A model generated the notes under the pieces. The model ran no database searches. It saw only the letters and a list, made by a program, of their open reading frames with translations, and was not told the origin of the DNA. 64,000 bases of DNA from positions 57,790-121,789 of the forward strand of contig DASVRA010000036.1 in NCBI GenBank assembly GCA_036388855.1, given 5' to 3'. Position numbers and translations under genes: made by a program. Below are positions 35,301 through 42,157 of the stretch, piece after piece (the stretch's first letter is position 1; every line of letters begins with the position of its first letter). The stretch is from DASVRA01 sp036388855 (GTDB lineage: Bacteria; Pseudomonadota; Alphaproteobacteria; Caulobacterales; Caulobacteraceae).

Positions 35301-35585
35301 GATCGCGGCGGAGGGGCCGTCCTGGAACAGCGGCGCCCAGGTCTGCCCGGCGTCGTCGGTGCGCCAGACGCCGCCGCCGGCCGCCCCGAAGAAGAAGGTG
35401 TCGGACTTGCCCGCCACGCCCTCGATCATAGAGGCCCAGCCGCCCCGGAACGGCCCGAGCTGGCGCCAATGCAGCTCGTTGAACTCGGGCAGGCTTGGCG
35501 GGGCGGCGAGGGCGCTGAAGCCCAGCAGCAGCAGCGTGAGGCAGGCGCAGAGGCCGGCGGGGGCTTGGCGCAGCGGATGCGGCAT
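32394..35585 (-). CDS. Large secreted BNR/VPS10-like beta-propeller protein
   Basis: 1063 residues with a signal peptide (ACLTLLLLGFSALAAPP, cleaved near 28). Repeated sialidase-type Asp-box motifs (for example TDDAGQTW, STDGGKHW, STDGGRTW, SDDGGATW, SDDGGERW, SSDGGRTW) run through residues about 70-680, forming one or two beta-propellers as in VPS10/sortilin-like and xyloglucanase-related proteins. The C-terminal part (about 760-1063) is a separate domain with helical segments. No catalytic acid pair could be fixed, so a binding or hydrolase function is open. Ends four bases from the convergent cupin gene. Confidence 0.82.
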   Translation of the reverse strand: MPHPLRQAPAGLCACLTLLLLGFSALAAPPSLPEFNELHWRQLGPFRGGWASMIEGVAGKSDTFFFGAAGGGVWRTDDAGQTWAPLFQDGPSAAIGAIAVAPSNPDVIYAGTGQPDPRYDVQAGLGVFRSTDGGKHWQSLGLENTRYIGRIWVDPRDANTVLVAAVGRFFGPHPQRGVFRSTDGGRTWTHVLKINDWTGAVDLAADPADPKVIFAAAWEARQWPWLSYFTHIDGPGSGVYRSDDGGATWRRLPGEGLPKEPLGRIGLAATHTAAGTRVYATIDSKTAPGIYRSDDGGERWRRVNEMDASSDRYFGRITAAPGDPDTLYTTGQSIRRCTQGGAACEIIKGSPGGDDYHFIWINPARPDHIAVAADQGAVVSVDNWRTWSSWYNQPTGQFYHLAADDRFPYWVYSGQQDSGTVGIASRSDYGAITFRDWRPVGGDERDYDIPDPEDPQIVYGTGLGGRISRWDGRTGQVANVSPWPVSSYGARPTTVKHRYGWVAPMAVSRTGPVTLYAGSQVLFASTDRGQNWRTISPDLTGADPNAKDCGGNVPVARATACGFGVIWTITPSAANPGEVWVGTDNGLVQQTVDGGATWRNLTPRQLPSWAKVSSIDLGPKPGSVYLAVDNHRQDDFEPHVLASSDGGRTWREATAGLPPHHLVSVVRADPARPGLLYAGTDAGVYVSFDDGRAWRPLQLDLPNAWVRDLLVHGDDLIAATQGRALWVLDDLAPLRQASADLARRPFQLFTPSAAVRVRPNSNRDTPLPPETPVGENPPQGAVIDYWLRDGARRINLEIRDGSGALVQRLNSEEAPDPPKGNVYFSAAWLKPRQALPKAAGHHRVVWNLRYERPKAISYEYSIAATYGRDTPVNPQGPLALPGDYTVVLRVDGREQRSTLRLRQDPRVNVPAEALTTSLSLSKRIAGVLAEGRRAYGEMSAVHEQLERLGAATPAAAGAQSMALLQATDPAGEASSSLTKADGVLTSVETDLESADAAPTPAQAQVVDEAAAEIGRVAANWRRTREEDLASLNTALRRARRPAIAVPPEDRLTIRPAPGGEELP

Positions 35586-35649
35586 CGGATCGGCCTTGCG
35601 GTGACGGCCGCATCTGAGCCGATCGCGCGGACCTGTCGAGTGACCTCTC

Positions 35650-36036
35650 CTAAAAGCCGGCCCCGTTCAGGCGGACGCTGTCGCAGATGGTGGCGTAGTC
35701 GGAGGTGAGCTCTTCGCCGGCCTGGAGGTCGCGGACGGCGCGGTCCTCGCCGAAGGAGATGGCGTCGGAGACGGTGGATGGCTCGGCCGAGTGGTTGAAG
35801 TAGCGGCCGTTGTCGCCGCAGAGGACATACAGACCCGTCGGCTGGTGCCAGGTGCAGTAGGTGCGCAGGTAGCGCTGCATATGTTCGGGTAGGGAATTGA
35901 TCTCTGCGTCCGCGTAGACGCGGTCGATGCGGGAGTCGAAGCGCCAGATCAGGCCGCCGGCGGGGACCGGCTCCAGCAGGAAGACGCCCAGCCCGTGGAT
36001 GGGGCTGGGCCTGATTTCGGTTTCAACCATCATCAT
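35650..36036 (-). CDS. Stand-alone SET-domain protein (probable protein-lysine methyltransferase)
   Basis: 128 residues, essentially a bare SET fold: IHGLGVFLLEPVPAGGLIWRF at the N-terminus (shown as IHGLGVFLLEPV), DNGRYFNHSAEPST (the NHS motif of the SET knot, about 78-91) and GEELTSDYAT near 107, with the family's catalytic Tyr. Such short bacterial SET proteins use S-adenosylmethionine to methylate lysines, targets mostly unknown. It begins 13 bases after the ATP-grasp gene stop, with AAGGAAA as ribosome site, so the two form an operon. Confidence 0.88.
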   Translation of the reverse strand: MMMVETEIRPSPIHGLGVFLLEPVPAGGLIWRFDSRIDRVYADAEINSLPEHMQRYLRTYCTWHQPTGLYVLCGDNGRYFNHSAEPSTVSDAISFGEDRAVRDLQAGEELTSDYATICDSVRLNGAGF

Positions 36037-36049
36037 CGGATCGGTTTCC

Positions 36050-37369
36050 TTAGGGGACGCCGCCGCTTTCGGGCGGGTCTAGCAGGTCGAGGGTTTCCAG
36101 CCTCGCCCAGTCGGCGGCGATCAGGCGGTCGCCGATGTCCAGGCGGTAGCGGACGTTGGGGATGAGCAACGAGCCGATCTGGCGGTAGGCGGCGCGCTGG
36201 GCGTCCTGGATGGTGGCGCCGACGCCGGTGGCGACTGCGGTCCAGCCGTAGAGGCCGGCGGTGCAGAGCTGGCCGGACTCGTCCAGCCCCGCCTCGCCGA
36301 GGTGGAGGTGGGCGGGGTCGGCGTCCTCGTCCAGCATGATGGGGAGGCCGACCGGCTCGGAAACCTGCTTGCGGGTGTAGGGGAAGGGCGGGGTGGTGAG
36401 CACGACGCCGACGGAAAAGCCTGGGCGAGTGCGCATCACCTGCGGCGCGCGCCGCGCCACGGCGGCGAACAGTTCGCCCCAGGGGGTGAGTTGCAGGGGC
36501 GCCAGCACCGCGAAGCCGGGGTAGCCGAAGCGGCAGGTGAACTCGAGCGGCCAGACGCCGTCCTCGTTGACGATGGTGTTGAGGTTGACCCAGCCGACGT
36601 GGCCGTGCTCGCGCAGGCGGCCCTCCAGCGGAAGCAGGGTGCGGCGGAAGAAGGCGCCCGTGCGGTCGAAGGTGACGACGGTGCCCATCTCACCGGTGAG
36701 TTCGCCGAGGTCGCCGGCGAAGAAGCGCTTGTGCTCCCAGTCCAGGCAGGCGGGGGTGATGAAGCGCTCGCCGTTGAAGTAGGCGCCGGCGGCCATCTCG
36801 ACGCCCTCGATGAAGCGCATCAGGATGAAGCGGGACGTCTCGGCCGTGTGGGCGCCGCGGCTCTTCAGCACCGCGGCCACGTCGCGGCCGTCGGAGAGTT
36901 GGCCGAGGTAGTTGTTCTGAGAGGCGTGGTCGGGGCCGCTGTATTTCAGCACATAGCGGGCGGGGTTGGCGGCGATGAACGCCAGCGCCTCGTCGGCTTC
37001 CTCGAACTCCCAGACGTGGCCCCTGGGGAAGCCGATCTCGGCCAGCACCTCCTGGGCGAAGGCGCGGTCGTTCTCCAGCCGGTCGCCGTAGGCGCTGCCG
37101 CCGATCACGTTGAAGCCCTCGCGGCGCAGGTCGTCCTGGAGCGCGCCGAAGCCTTCGGAGACGGCTTCGAACAGGATCACGCCGTCCTCGCCGGCGGCTC
37201 GGACCCAGTCCAGCTCGGCTCGCCAATCGGGGGCGTGCTCGACTAGGCCGGCCATGGTGCCTCGCGCCAGGGGCTCGGAGACGGAGATCTTCACCTCATG
37301 GCCTTCGTGCAGGAGGCTCAGGTAAAGCGCCCCAAGGTCGCAGGTCTCCGTCACACCCAGGAAGCGCAT
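36050..37369 (-). CDS. PurD-like ATP-grasp ligase (stand-alone, not purine context)
   Basis: 439 residues. N-terminal Rossmann-like region with MRFLGVTETCDLGALYLSLL, then ATP-grasp segments: GDRLENDRAFAQEVLAEIGFP (in parts: SAYGDRLENDRAFAQE), YVLKYSGPD (ATP Lys), ILMRFIEGVEMAAGAYFNG, GEMGTVVTF, and GWVNLNTIVNEDGVWPLEFTCRFGYP in which Asn and Glu ligands to Mg-ATP are visible (shown as WPLEFTCRFGYP). It resembles GAR synthetase (PurD) in fold but lacks the usual purine neighbours and PurD-specific C-terminal pattern. It probably joins a carboxylate to an amine; substrate unknown. Operon partner is the SET protein; divergent partner is the di-iron oxidase-like gene. Confidence 0.82.
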   Translation of the reverse strand: MRFLGVTETCDLGALYLSLLHEGHEVKISVSEPLARGTMAGLVEHAPDWRAELDWVRAAGEDGVILFEAVSEGFGALQDDLRREGFNVIGGSAYGDRLENDRAFAQEVLAEIGFPRGHVWEFEEADEALAFIAANPARYVLKYSGPDHASQNNYLGQLSDGRDVAAVLKSRGAHTAETSRFILMRFIEGVEMAAGAYFNGERFITPACLDWEHKRFFAGDLGELTGEMGTVVTFDRTGAFFRRTLLPLEGRLREHGHVGWVNLNTIVNEDGVWPLEFTCRFGYPGFAVLAPLQLTPWGELFAAVARRAPQVMRTRPGFSVGVVLTTPPFPYTRKQVSEPVGLPIMLDEDADPAHLHLGEAGLDESGQLCTAGLYGWTAVATGVGATIQDAQRAAYRQIGSLLIPNVRYRLDIGDRLIAADWARLETLDLLDPPESGGVP

Positions 37370-37611
37370 CAGCTTTGCGCCTCAGGCGGGGAAGGACAGT
37401 CTTGGCTGGGGTTCACCGGCCCGGCGGCTGAAACGGAAGCAGACAAAGTCGGACGTTACTTAGCAAATGTTAGAGAGAAGCCGCGCCGGGTGTTGCGCCG
37501 ATTCCCGTTAACAGGGCCGCGCCCGCGCCGCCAGCGCTCTTGCGCGCGCGGGAACCGCAGCCCAGCTGTGGTGTTGGCCCGATGTCGGCAAAGCCAGCAA
37601 CACGGAACGTC
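37370..37611. promoter_or_regulatory. Divergent intergenic region between ATP-grasp and di-iron oxidase genes
   Basis: About 240 bases, AT-richer than the surroundings in 37440-37480. It contains one GANTC site at 37500-37504 and a GTTAAC at 37506-37511. No confident promoter or operator was found. An in-frame ATG at 37582 offers an alternative start for the downstream gene. Confidence 0.4.
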
Positions 37612-38535
37612 ATGTCGCTTACGGTCCTGCCGAATTCCGCGGTCTCCACCAATGCGCTGCTGAACGAGCCGGAGGCGCTGCACCGGCGGCTGGCCGCCTG
37701 GAACCGCCGCCGCCTGGCGGTGGGCAAGCCCTCCCCCGACTGGCGCGAGGCGCTGCGCGCCGACCACGAGATGCGCCTGATCGAAGGCGCGATGGTCGAG
37801 GCTCTGCGCGCGCAGGTGGCTGGCCGCGCGGCCGAGGCGCCGGAAGACCCTGACGGTTTCATCGGCTGGTTCGAAGAGTTGCAGCAGACTGGCCCCGGCC
37901 AGAACGACCCGCTGTTTCCGTGGCTGGCGGCTGAGGCGCCGATGGAGGCGATGCGCTGGTTCCTGCTGCAGGAGGTGGCGGGAGAAGCCGGCTTTGACGA
38001 CCTGGTCGCCTACACCCAGGTGCAGATGCCGGTCCGGGCCAAGCTGGAGTTCGCCCGCAACTACTGGGACGAAATGGGCCGCGGCAACGAACCGGGCATG
38101 CACGGACCGATGCTGGGCCGGCTGGCGCGCGCGCTCGACCTGCATCCGACCATCGAGGGCACGGTGTGGCCGTCACTGGCGCTCGGCAACGTGCTGGTCG
38201 CCTTCGCCACTTCGCGCCGCTACGCCTACTTGGCGACCGGGGCTCTGGGGGCGGTGGAGCTGACCGCGCCCTGGCGCTCGGCGCATGTGGCGGAGGGGCT
38301 GAAGCGGCTCGGCATTGGCAAGGAACGGCAGTATTTCGCCCTGCACGCCACTCTGGACGTCAAGCACTCTGAGGAATGGAACAGGGAGGTGCTCCGCCCG
38401 CTGGTCGAGGCGGACCCGGGGTGCGCCCGCTTCATCGCCGAGGGCGCCCTGATCCGCCTGCGGTGCGGCCAGCGGTGCTTCGAAACGTACCGAACGCGCC
38501 TCTGGGGCGAGGGCGGCCTGCGCCAGCCCGCGTGA
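37612..38535 (+). CDS. Iron-containing redox enzyme (haem-oxygenase-like di-iron oxidase, HDO type)
   Basis: ATG at 37612 gives 307 residues (alternative ATG 37582, 317 residues; neither has a strong ribosome site). The protein is mostly helical with TENA/haem-oxygenase-like features: WFLLQEVAGEAGFDDLVAY (Glu, about 110), NYWDEMGRGNEPGMHGPM (Glu/His) and YFALHATLDVKHSEEWNREV (His, Asp, His, about 245-262). These match the metal-ligand layout of the HDO superfamily, which includes amine and fatty-acid oxygenases and natural-product enzymes. Exact reaction unknown. Convergent with the methyltransferase (one base apart) and divergent from the ATP-grasp gene. Confidence 0.85.
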   Translation: MSLTVLPNSAVSTNALLNEPEALHRRLAAWNRRRLAVGKPSPDWREALRADHEMRLIEGAMVEALRAQVAGRAAEAPEDPDGFIGWFEELQQTGPGQNDPLFPWLAAEAPMEAMRWFLLQEVAGEAGFDDLVAYTQVQMPVRAKLEFARNYWDEMGRGNEPGMHGPMLGRLARALDLHPTIEGTVWPSLALGNVLVAFATSRRYAYLATGALGAVELTAPWRSAHVAEGLKRLGIGKERQYFALHATLDVKHSEEWNREVLRPLVEADPGCARFIAEGALIRLRCGQRCFETYRTRLWGEGGLRQPA

Positions 38536-38536
38536 G

Positions 38537-39553
38537 TCAGCGGGGGCGGGTGATGACGGCGCCGATGGCGGCGATCCGTTCGACCTCCTCGTATCCCGGT
38601 TCGGACACGGTTTCGCCGAACACGTCCGGGTCGATCTCGCGGTAGCGGATGGGAAAGCCGGCCGCCTCGGCTAGGCGCGACAGCTCAGCCTGTAGGCGGT
38701 CGACGCCGCCGACGATGGCGCTGCCGGTGTAGAGCACCAGCCGTCCGCCCGGCGCGAGGCGGCCGAGCGCCGCCTTCGCCCAGTCCAACGACAGCTGCGC
38801 GCCATGCAATCCGCCGCCGTCGCGGTAGACCCGACCTGAGGCGCTGCCCATGTAGGGCGGGTTGGCGATGATCAGGTCGAAAGCGCCCGAAAGGCCGTCC
38901 AGGCCGCTGGTCTGGACGAACCCGGCCTCCCGTCCCGCGTGCGCGAGGTTGATGCGCGCCAGCCGCAGGGCTTCGGAGTTCACGTCCGTGAGGATCAGCT
39001 CGGCGCCAGGGCACAGGTTCGCGGCTACGAGCCCGCCGACGCCGGCGCCGGTGCCAACGTCGGCCATACGTCCGACGCCGGGCTCGTCCTCCAGCTCCTG
39101 CTCGAGCAGCTTGGCGAAGCGGTAGGTGTCGGGGCCGAGGAACACGGCGTCGGGCGCCTCGGTGGGGTAGGCGGAGTGGAGGAACAGGCTGTCCCGCACC
39201 GTTGACACCCTCACCCGGCTCTTCAGCAGGGTTCCTTCGGCAGCGACCGCTCCAGCGGCTTCCAGGAGAGCAAGCACCGCGGGGTCGATTTCGTCCGGGA
39301 CGAACGGCAGAGACCAGCCGAACACCTCACGCAGGTTCCGTGCCCGCTGGTCGCCGAAACGCTCCAGCACCCGCGCGTGGGTGGACGGGGTCGGCGTGAC
39401 GAAGCGATAGCCGCGCGCGCTGAGCAGACGGAGCAGTTCCAGCAGGGCGCTGTCGGGCGGGGACACGCGCGCGCAATAGCTGCCGACGGGTTGGCCCGCT
39501 AGCACCGACGGCTTCGCCTCTGCTGGTCTTGCCGCGGCGGGCGCGGGGGGCAT
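38537..39553 (-). CDS. Class I SAM-dependent methyltransferase with NPPY motif and N-terminal extension
   Basis: 338 residues. Core Rossmann fold: VGRMADVGTGAGVGGLVAAN (SAM motif I, about 170-190), LILTDVNSEALRLARINLAH (motif II) and DLIIANPPYMG (NPPY, about 235), typical of N5-glutamine (HemK/PrmC) or RNA amine methyltransferases. Residues 1-120 form an extra helical domain not seen in PrmC. Substrate unknown: NPPY enzymes methylate side-chain amides or nucleobase amines. Divergent from the GH172 gene with a 29-base gap. Confidence 0.85.
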   Translation of the reverse strand: MPPAPAAARPAEAKPSVLAGQPVGSYCARVSPPDSALLELLRLLSARGYRFVTPTPSTHARVLERFGDQRARNLREVFGWSLPFVPDEIDPAVLALLEAAGAVAAEGTLLKSRVRVSTVRDSLFLHSAYPTEAPDAVFLGPDTYRFAKLLEQELEDEPGVGRMADVGTGAGVGGLVAANLCPGAELILTDVNSEALRLARINLAHAGREAGFVQTSGLDGLSGAFDLIIANPPYMGSASGRVYRDGGGLHGAQLSLDWAKAALGRLAPGGRLVLYTGSAIVGGVDRLQAELSRLAEAAGFPIRYREIDPDVFGETVSEPGYEEVERIAAIGAVITRPR

Positions 39554-39582
39554 AGACAGGCCTGCGAACGCAAGGATGGGTG

Positions 39583-40839
39583 ATGCCGGCTGGGCGAAGT
39601 TCCTTCCTGCTCCTGCTGCTGGGCTTCGGCGCCCTGGCGCTGGCTCCGGCCGCTCGCGCCGAACCGTCAGCGGCCGATCCCCTTTACCAGTTCCAGCCCG
39701 GGCAGGAGACGCGCTGGGTCAGTCCCGAGAACCCGACCGGCGAGAAGGGCGCGGGCGGGCGGGAGAACCGGGGGGCGAAGGGGCACGCCTTCGAGACCAT
39801 CCCCGCCGGACGCTCGCATGTGCTCGCGGATGTGCAAGGGCCGGGCGTGATCGACCGCATCTGGATGACCATCGACGACCGCTCGCCCGAGCGGCTGCGG
39901 GCGCTGAAGCTGGAGATCTTCTGGGACGGGGCGGCGGCGCCGGCGGTGTCGGTTCCGCTCGGCGACTTCTTCCTCCATGGCGCGGGCGAGATGACGCCGA
40001 TGGAAACCGCGCTGCTGGCGAGCCCGGAGGGCCGCTCCTTCGTGTCCTACATCCCGATGCCGTTCCGCACGCGCGCCCGGGTGGTGGTCACCAACGAGTC
40101 GGCCAAGGACCTGAACCTGATCTTCTACGACGTCGATTACAGGCGCCTGGACCGGCTGGCGAAGGACGCGCTCTACTTCCACGCCTCCTGGCGGCGCGAG
40201 CGGCCGACGCGCCTTGGCGAATCCTTCAAGGTGCTGCCGCGCGTGCAGGGGCGGGGGCGGTTCTTGGGCGCCAGCGTCACCGTCCTCACCGACCCGTCGC
40301 TGGAGAAGAGCTGGTGGGGCGAGGGCGAGGCGAAGATCTACCTCGATGGCGACCGCTCCACCCCTTCGCTGGCGGGCACCGGGACGGAGGACTACATCGG
40401 CACCGCCTGGGGGCAGGGCGCCTACGTCAACCGCTTCCAGGGCGCGCCCGTGGCCGACGAGCCGCGTGGGCGGTGGACTTTCTACCGGTTCCACGTGCCC
40501 GACCCGATCTTCTTCGGCCGTGACATCGAAGTCGAGCTGCAGCAGATCGGCGGCTGGCCGAAGAAGGAGGTGCTCCGCCTGCAGGCCAAGGGCGCGCCGC
40601 TGCGGCCGGTCACCGTCGATCCCGGCTCGCGCAAGGGCTTCCGCCAGCTGCTGGCGGGTGAGCGGCCCATCCCGCTCACCGACCCTTCGCTCCCCGATGG
40701 CTGGACCAACTTCTACCGGAGCGACGACGTCTCCGCCGTGGCCTACTTCTACCTCGACCGAGCCGAAGGGGTGTCGCGGCCGCTGGCGCCGGTGAGCGAA
40801 CGCACGGCGGCGCTGCGGCCGCCGGCGGAGAAGAAATGA
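39583..40839 (+). CDS. GH172 (DUF2961) glycoside hydrolase, secreted
   Basis: ATG at 39583 with AAGGA six bases upstream gives 418 residues. Signal peptide SSFLLLLLGFGALALAPAARA cut near residue 25 (kept to its core: FLLLLLGFGALALA). Family markers: ENRGAKGHAFETIPAG, GPGVIDRIWMTIDDRSPERL (in parts: GPGVIDRIWMTI), PLGDFFLHG, VTNESAKDLNLIFYDVDY, and GTGTEDYIGTAWGQGAY with Glu and Asp. GH172 enzymes act on difructose dianhydride or D-arabinofuranosides/fructofuranosides. It begins the sugar locus and may target furanosidic residues. Confidence 0.85.
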   Translation: MPAGRSSFLLLLLGFGALALAPAARAEPSAADPLYQFQPGQETRWVSPENPTGEKGAGGRENRGAKGHAFETIPAGRSHVLADVQGPGVIDRIWMTIDDRSPERLRALKLEIFWDGAAAPAVSVPLGDFFLHGAGEMTPMETALLASPEGRSFVSYIPMPFRTRARVVVTNESAKDLNLIFYDVDYRRLDRLAKDALYFHASWRRERPTRLGESFKVLPRVQGRGRFLGASVTVLTDPSLEKSWWGEGEAKIYLDGDRSTPSLAGTGTEDYIGTAWGQGAYVNRFQGAPVADEPRGRWTFYRFHVPDPIFFGRDIEVELQQIGGWPKKEVLRLQAKGAPLRPVTVDPGSRKGFRQLLAGERPIPLTDPSLPDGWTNFYRSDDVSAVAYFYLDRAEGVSRPLAPVSERTAALRPPAEKK

Positions 40840-40895
40840 TCGGCCGGCGCGCTCGCGCGTTAGGCTTGCCGCAAGCCACGACAGGAGCCTCGTCC

Positions 40896-41171
40896 ATGCG
40901 CCTCGCCATTGTTGCTCTCGGCCTCGGCCTGGCCCTCGCTGGTTGCGGCCAGAAGCCGCTCAACGCCCAGGCCGCTTCCGACGCCGCCGCCGATGCGGCC
41001 GCGGTCGACAACTCCGTCCCTGCCGCCGATCCGAACGCCGCGGGCGCCGCCTCGGAGTCCGACGCGCGCGGGACCCAAGGCACGTCGCCGCCGGATGGAT
41101 CGGGCCAGCCCGGGGTGACCCTGCCGACGACTCCGCCCAGTGACACCGGCCCGGCGGACCCCACCAACTGA
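40896..41171 (+). CDS. Small Ala/Pro/Asp-rich lipoprotein
   Basis: ATG at 40896 with AGGAG upstream gives 91 residues. The N-terminus MRLAIVALGLGLALAGCGQ has a signal helix and LAGC lipobox, so mature protein starts at Cys17 with a lipid anchor. The rest is low complexity, rich in Ala, Asp, Pro, Ser and Thr. No known domain. The gene follows GH172 after 56 bases and leads into the dehydrogenase after 23; a role in the sugar locus is possible but not shown. Confidence 0.72.
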   Translation: MRLAIVALGLGLALAGCGQKPLNAQAASDAAADAAAVDNSVPAADPNAAGAASESDARGTQGTSPPDGSGQPGVTLPTTPPSDTGPADPTN

Positions 41172-41194
41172 CCGACGCTTCCAGGAGCTCACGC

Positions 41195-42121
41195 ATGGCC
41201 GGCCCCATTCGCATCGGCGTCGTCGGCGTAGGCAAGATCGCGCGCGACCAGCATCTGCCGGCCATCCGCGCCAACCCCGACTATCAGCTGGCCGCCTCCG
41301 CGAGCCGCAGCGCTACGGTCGAGGGCCTGCCGGGCTATGTGAGCCTGACGGAGATGCTGGACGGCCAGCCGGAGCTCGACGCGGTGGCGCTCTGCACCCC
41401 ACCGCAGGTGCGCTACGGGTTGGCGGTCGAGGCGCTGAGCCGGGGCAAGCACGTGCTGCTGGAAAAGCCGCCGGCCTCCACGCTGAGTGAGATCGAGGAC
41501 CTGAAGGCGATCGGCGAACGCTCAGGGCGCACCCTGTTCGCTACCTGGCATGCCCGTTACGCGCCGCTGGTCGAGCGCGCGCGCGAGTGGCTGGCGGGGC
41601 GAAAGATCGCCTCGGCGCGGATCGACTGGCGCGAGGACGTGCGCCGCTGGCACCCGGGCCAGCAGTGGATCTGGGATCCAGGCGGCATGGGCGTGTTCGA
41701 TCCTGGCATCAATGCGCTCTCGATCGCCACCAACATCCTGCCCAAGTTCTTCTTCTCCGAAGGCGTGCTGCGCTTCCCGGAGAACCGTCAGGCGCCGATC
41801 GCGGCCGACCTGAAGTTCCACTTCGCCGACGGGCTGGAGATGCCGGTCGGCCTAGACTGGCTGCAGACCGGCCCGCAGACCTGGGACATCCGGGTCGGGA
41901 CGGATGGCGGCGAGCTCCTGCTGTCGCTCGGCGGCAGCAGGATGGAGGTGGATGGCGAGTTGGCCGGGGAGGCGCCGGAAGCCGAATACCCCGGCCTCTA
42001 CGCCCGCTTCGCCGAACTGATCGGATCGGGCGTCTCGGATGTGGACGTGAGCCCGCTCCGCCACGTCGCCGACGCCTTCCTCAGCGGCCGGCGCGAGATC
42101 GTGGAAGCGTTCAACGAGTGA
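41195..42121 (+). CDS. Gfo/Idh/MocA family sugar 1-dehydrogenase (L-arabinose/D-galactose type)
   Basis: 308 residues. Rossmann NAD(P) site IGVVGVGKIARDQHLPAI at the start, then ALCTPPQVRY (about 65), HVLLEKPPAST with the catalytic Lys (about 88), and WHARYAPLVE. The segment RWHPGQQWIWDPGGMGVFD (about 150) with FDPGINALSI is characteristic of Azospirillum-type L-arabinose and D-galactose 1-dehydrogenases. They oxidise aldose to lactone in the non-phosphorylated pathway. The neighbours (GH43, symporter, GalM, GH172) favour a pentose such as L-arabinose. Galactose remains possible. Confidence 0.86.
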   Translation: MAGPIRIGVVGVGKIARDQHLPAIRANPDYQLAASASRSATVEGLPGYVSLTEMLDGQPELDAVALCTPPQVRYGLAVEALSRGKHVLLEKPPASTLSEIEDLKAIGERSGRTLFATWHARYAPLVERAREWLAGRKIASARIDWREDVRRWHPGQQWIWDPGGMGVFDPGINALSIATNILPKFFFSEGVLRFPENRQAPIAADLKFHFADGLEMPVGLDWLQTGPQTWDIRVGTDGGELLLSLGGSRMEVDGELAGEAPEAEYPGLYARFAELIGSGVSDVDVSPLRHVADAFLSGRREIVEAFNE

Positions 42122-42123
42122 CC

Positions 42124-42153
42124 TAGGCCTCCACCGCAAGCGGGGGAGGCCTA
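42124..42153. terminator. Hairpin between convergent dehydrogenase and symporter genes
   Basis: TAGGCCTCC (42124-42132) and GGAGGCCTA (42145-42153) pair perfectly around a 12-base loop (ACCGCAAGCGGG). It lies exactly between two convergent genes, and probably ends both, though no T-run follows. The GC-rich CCTCC...GGAGG form recurs inside the unknown gene near 63854. Confidence 0.6.
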
Positions 42154-42157
42154 ACGA

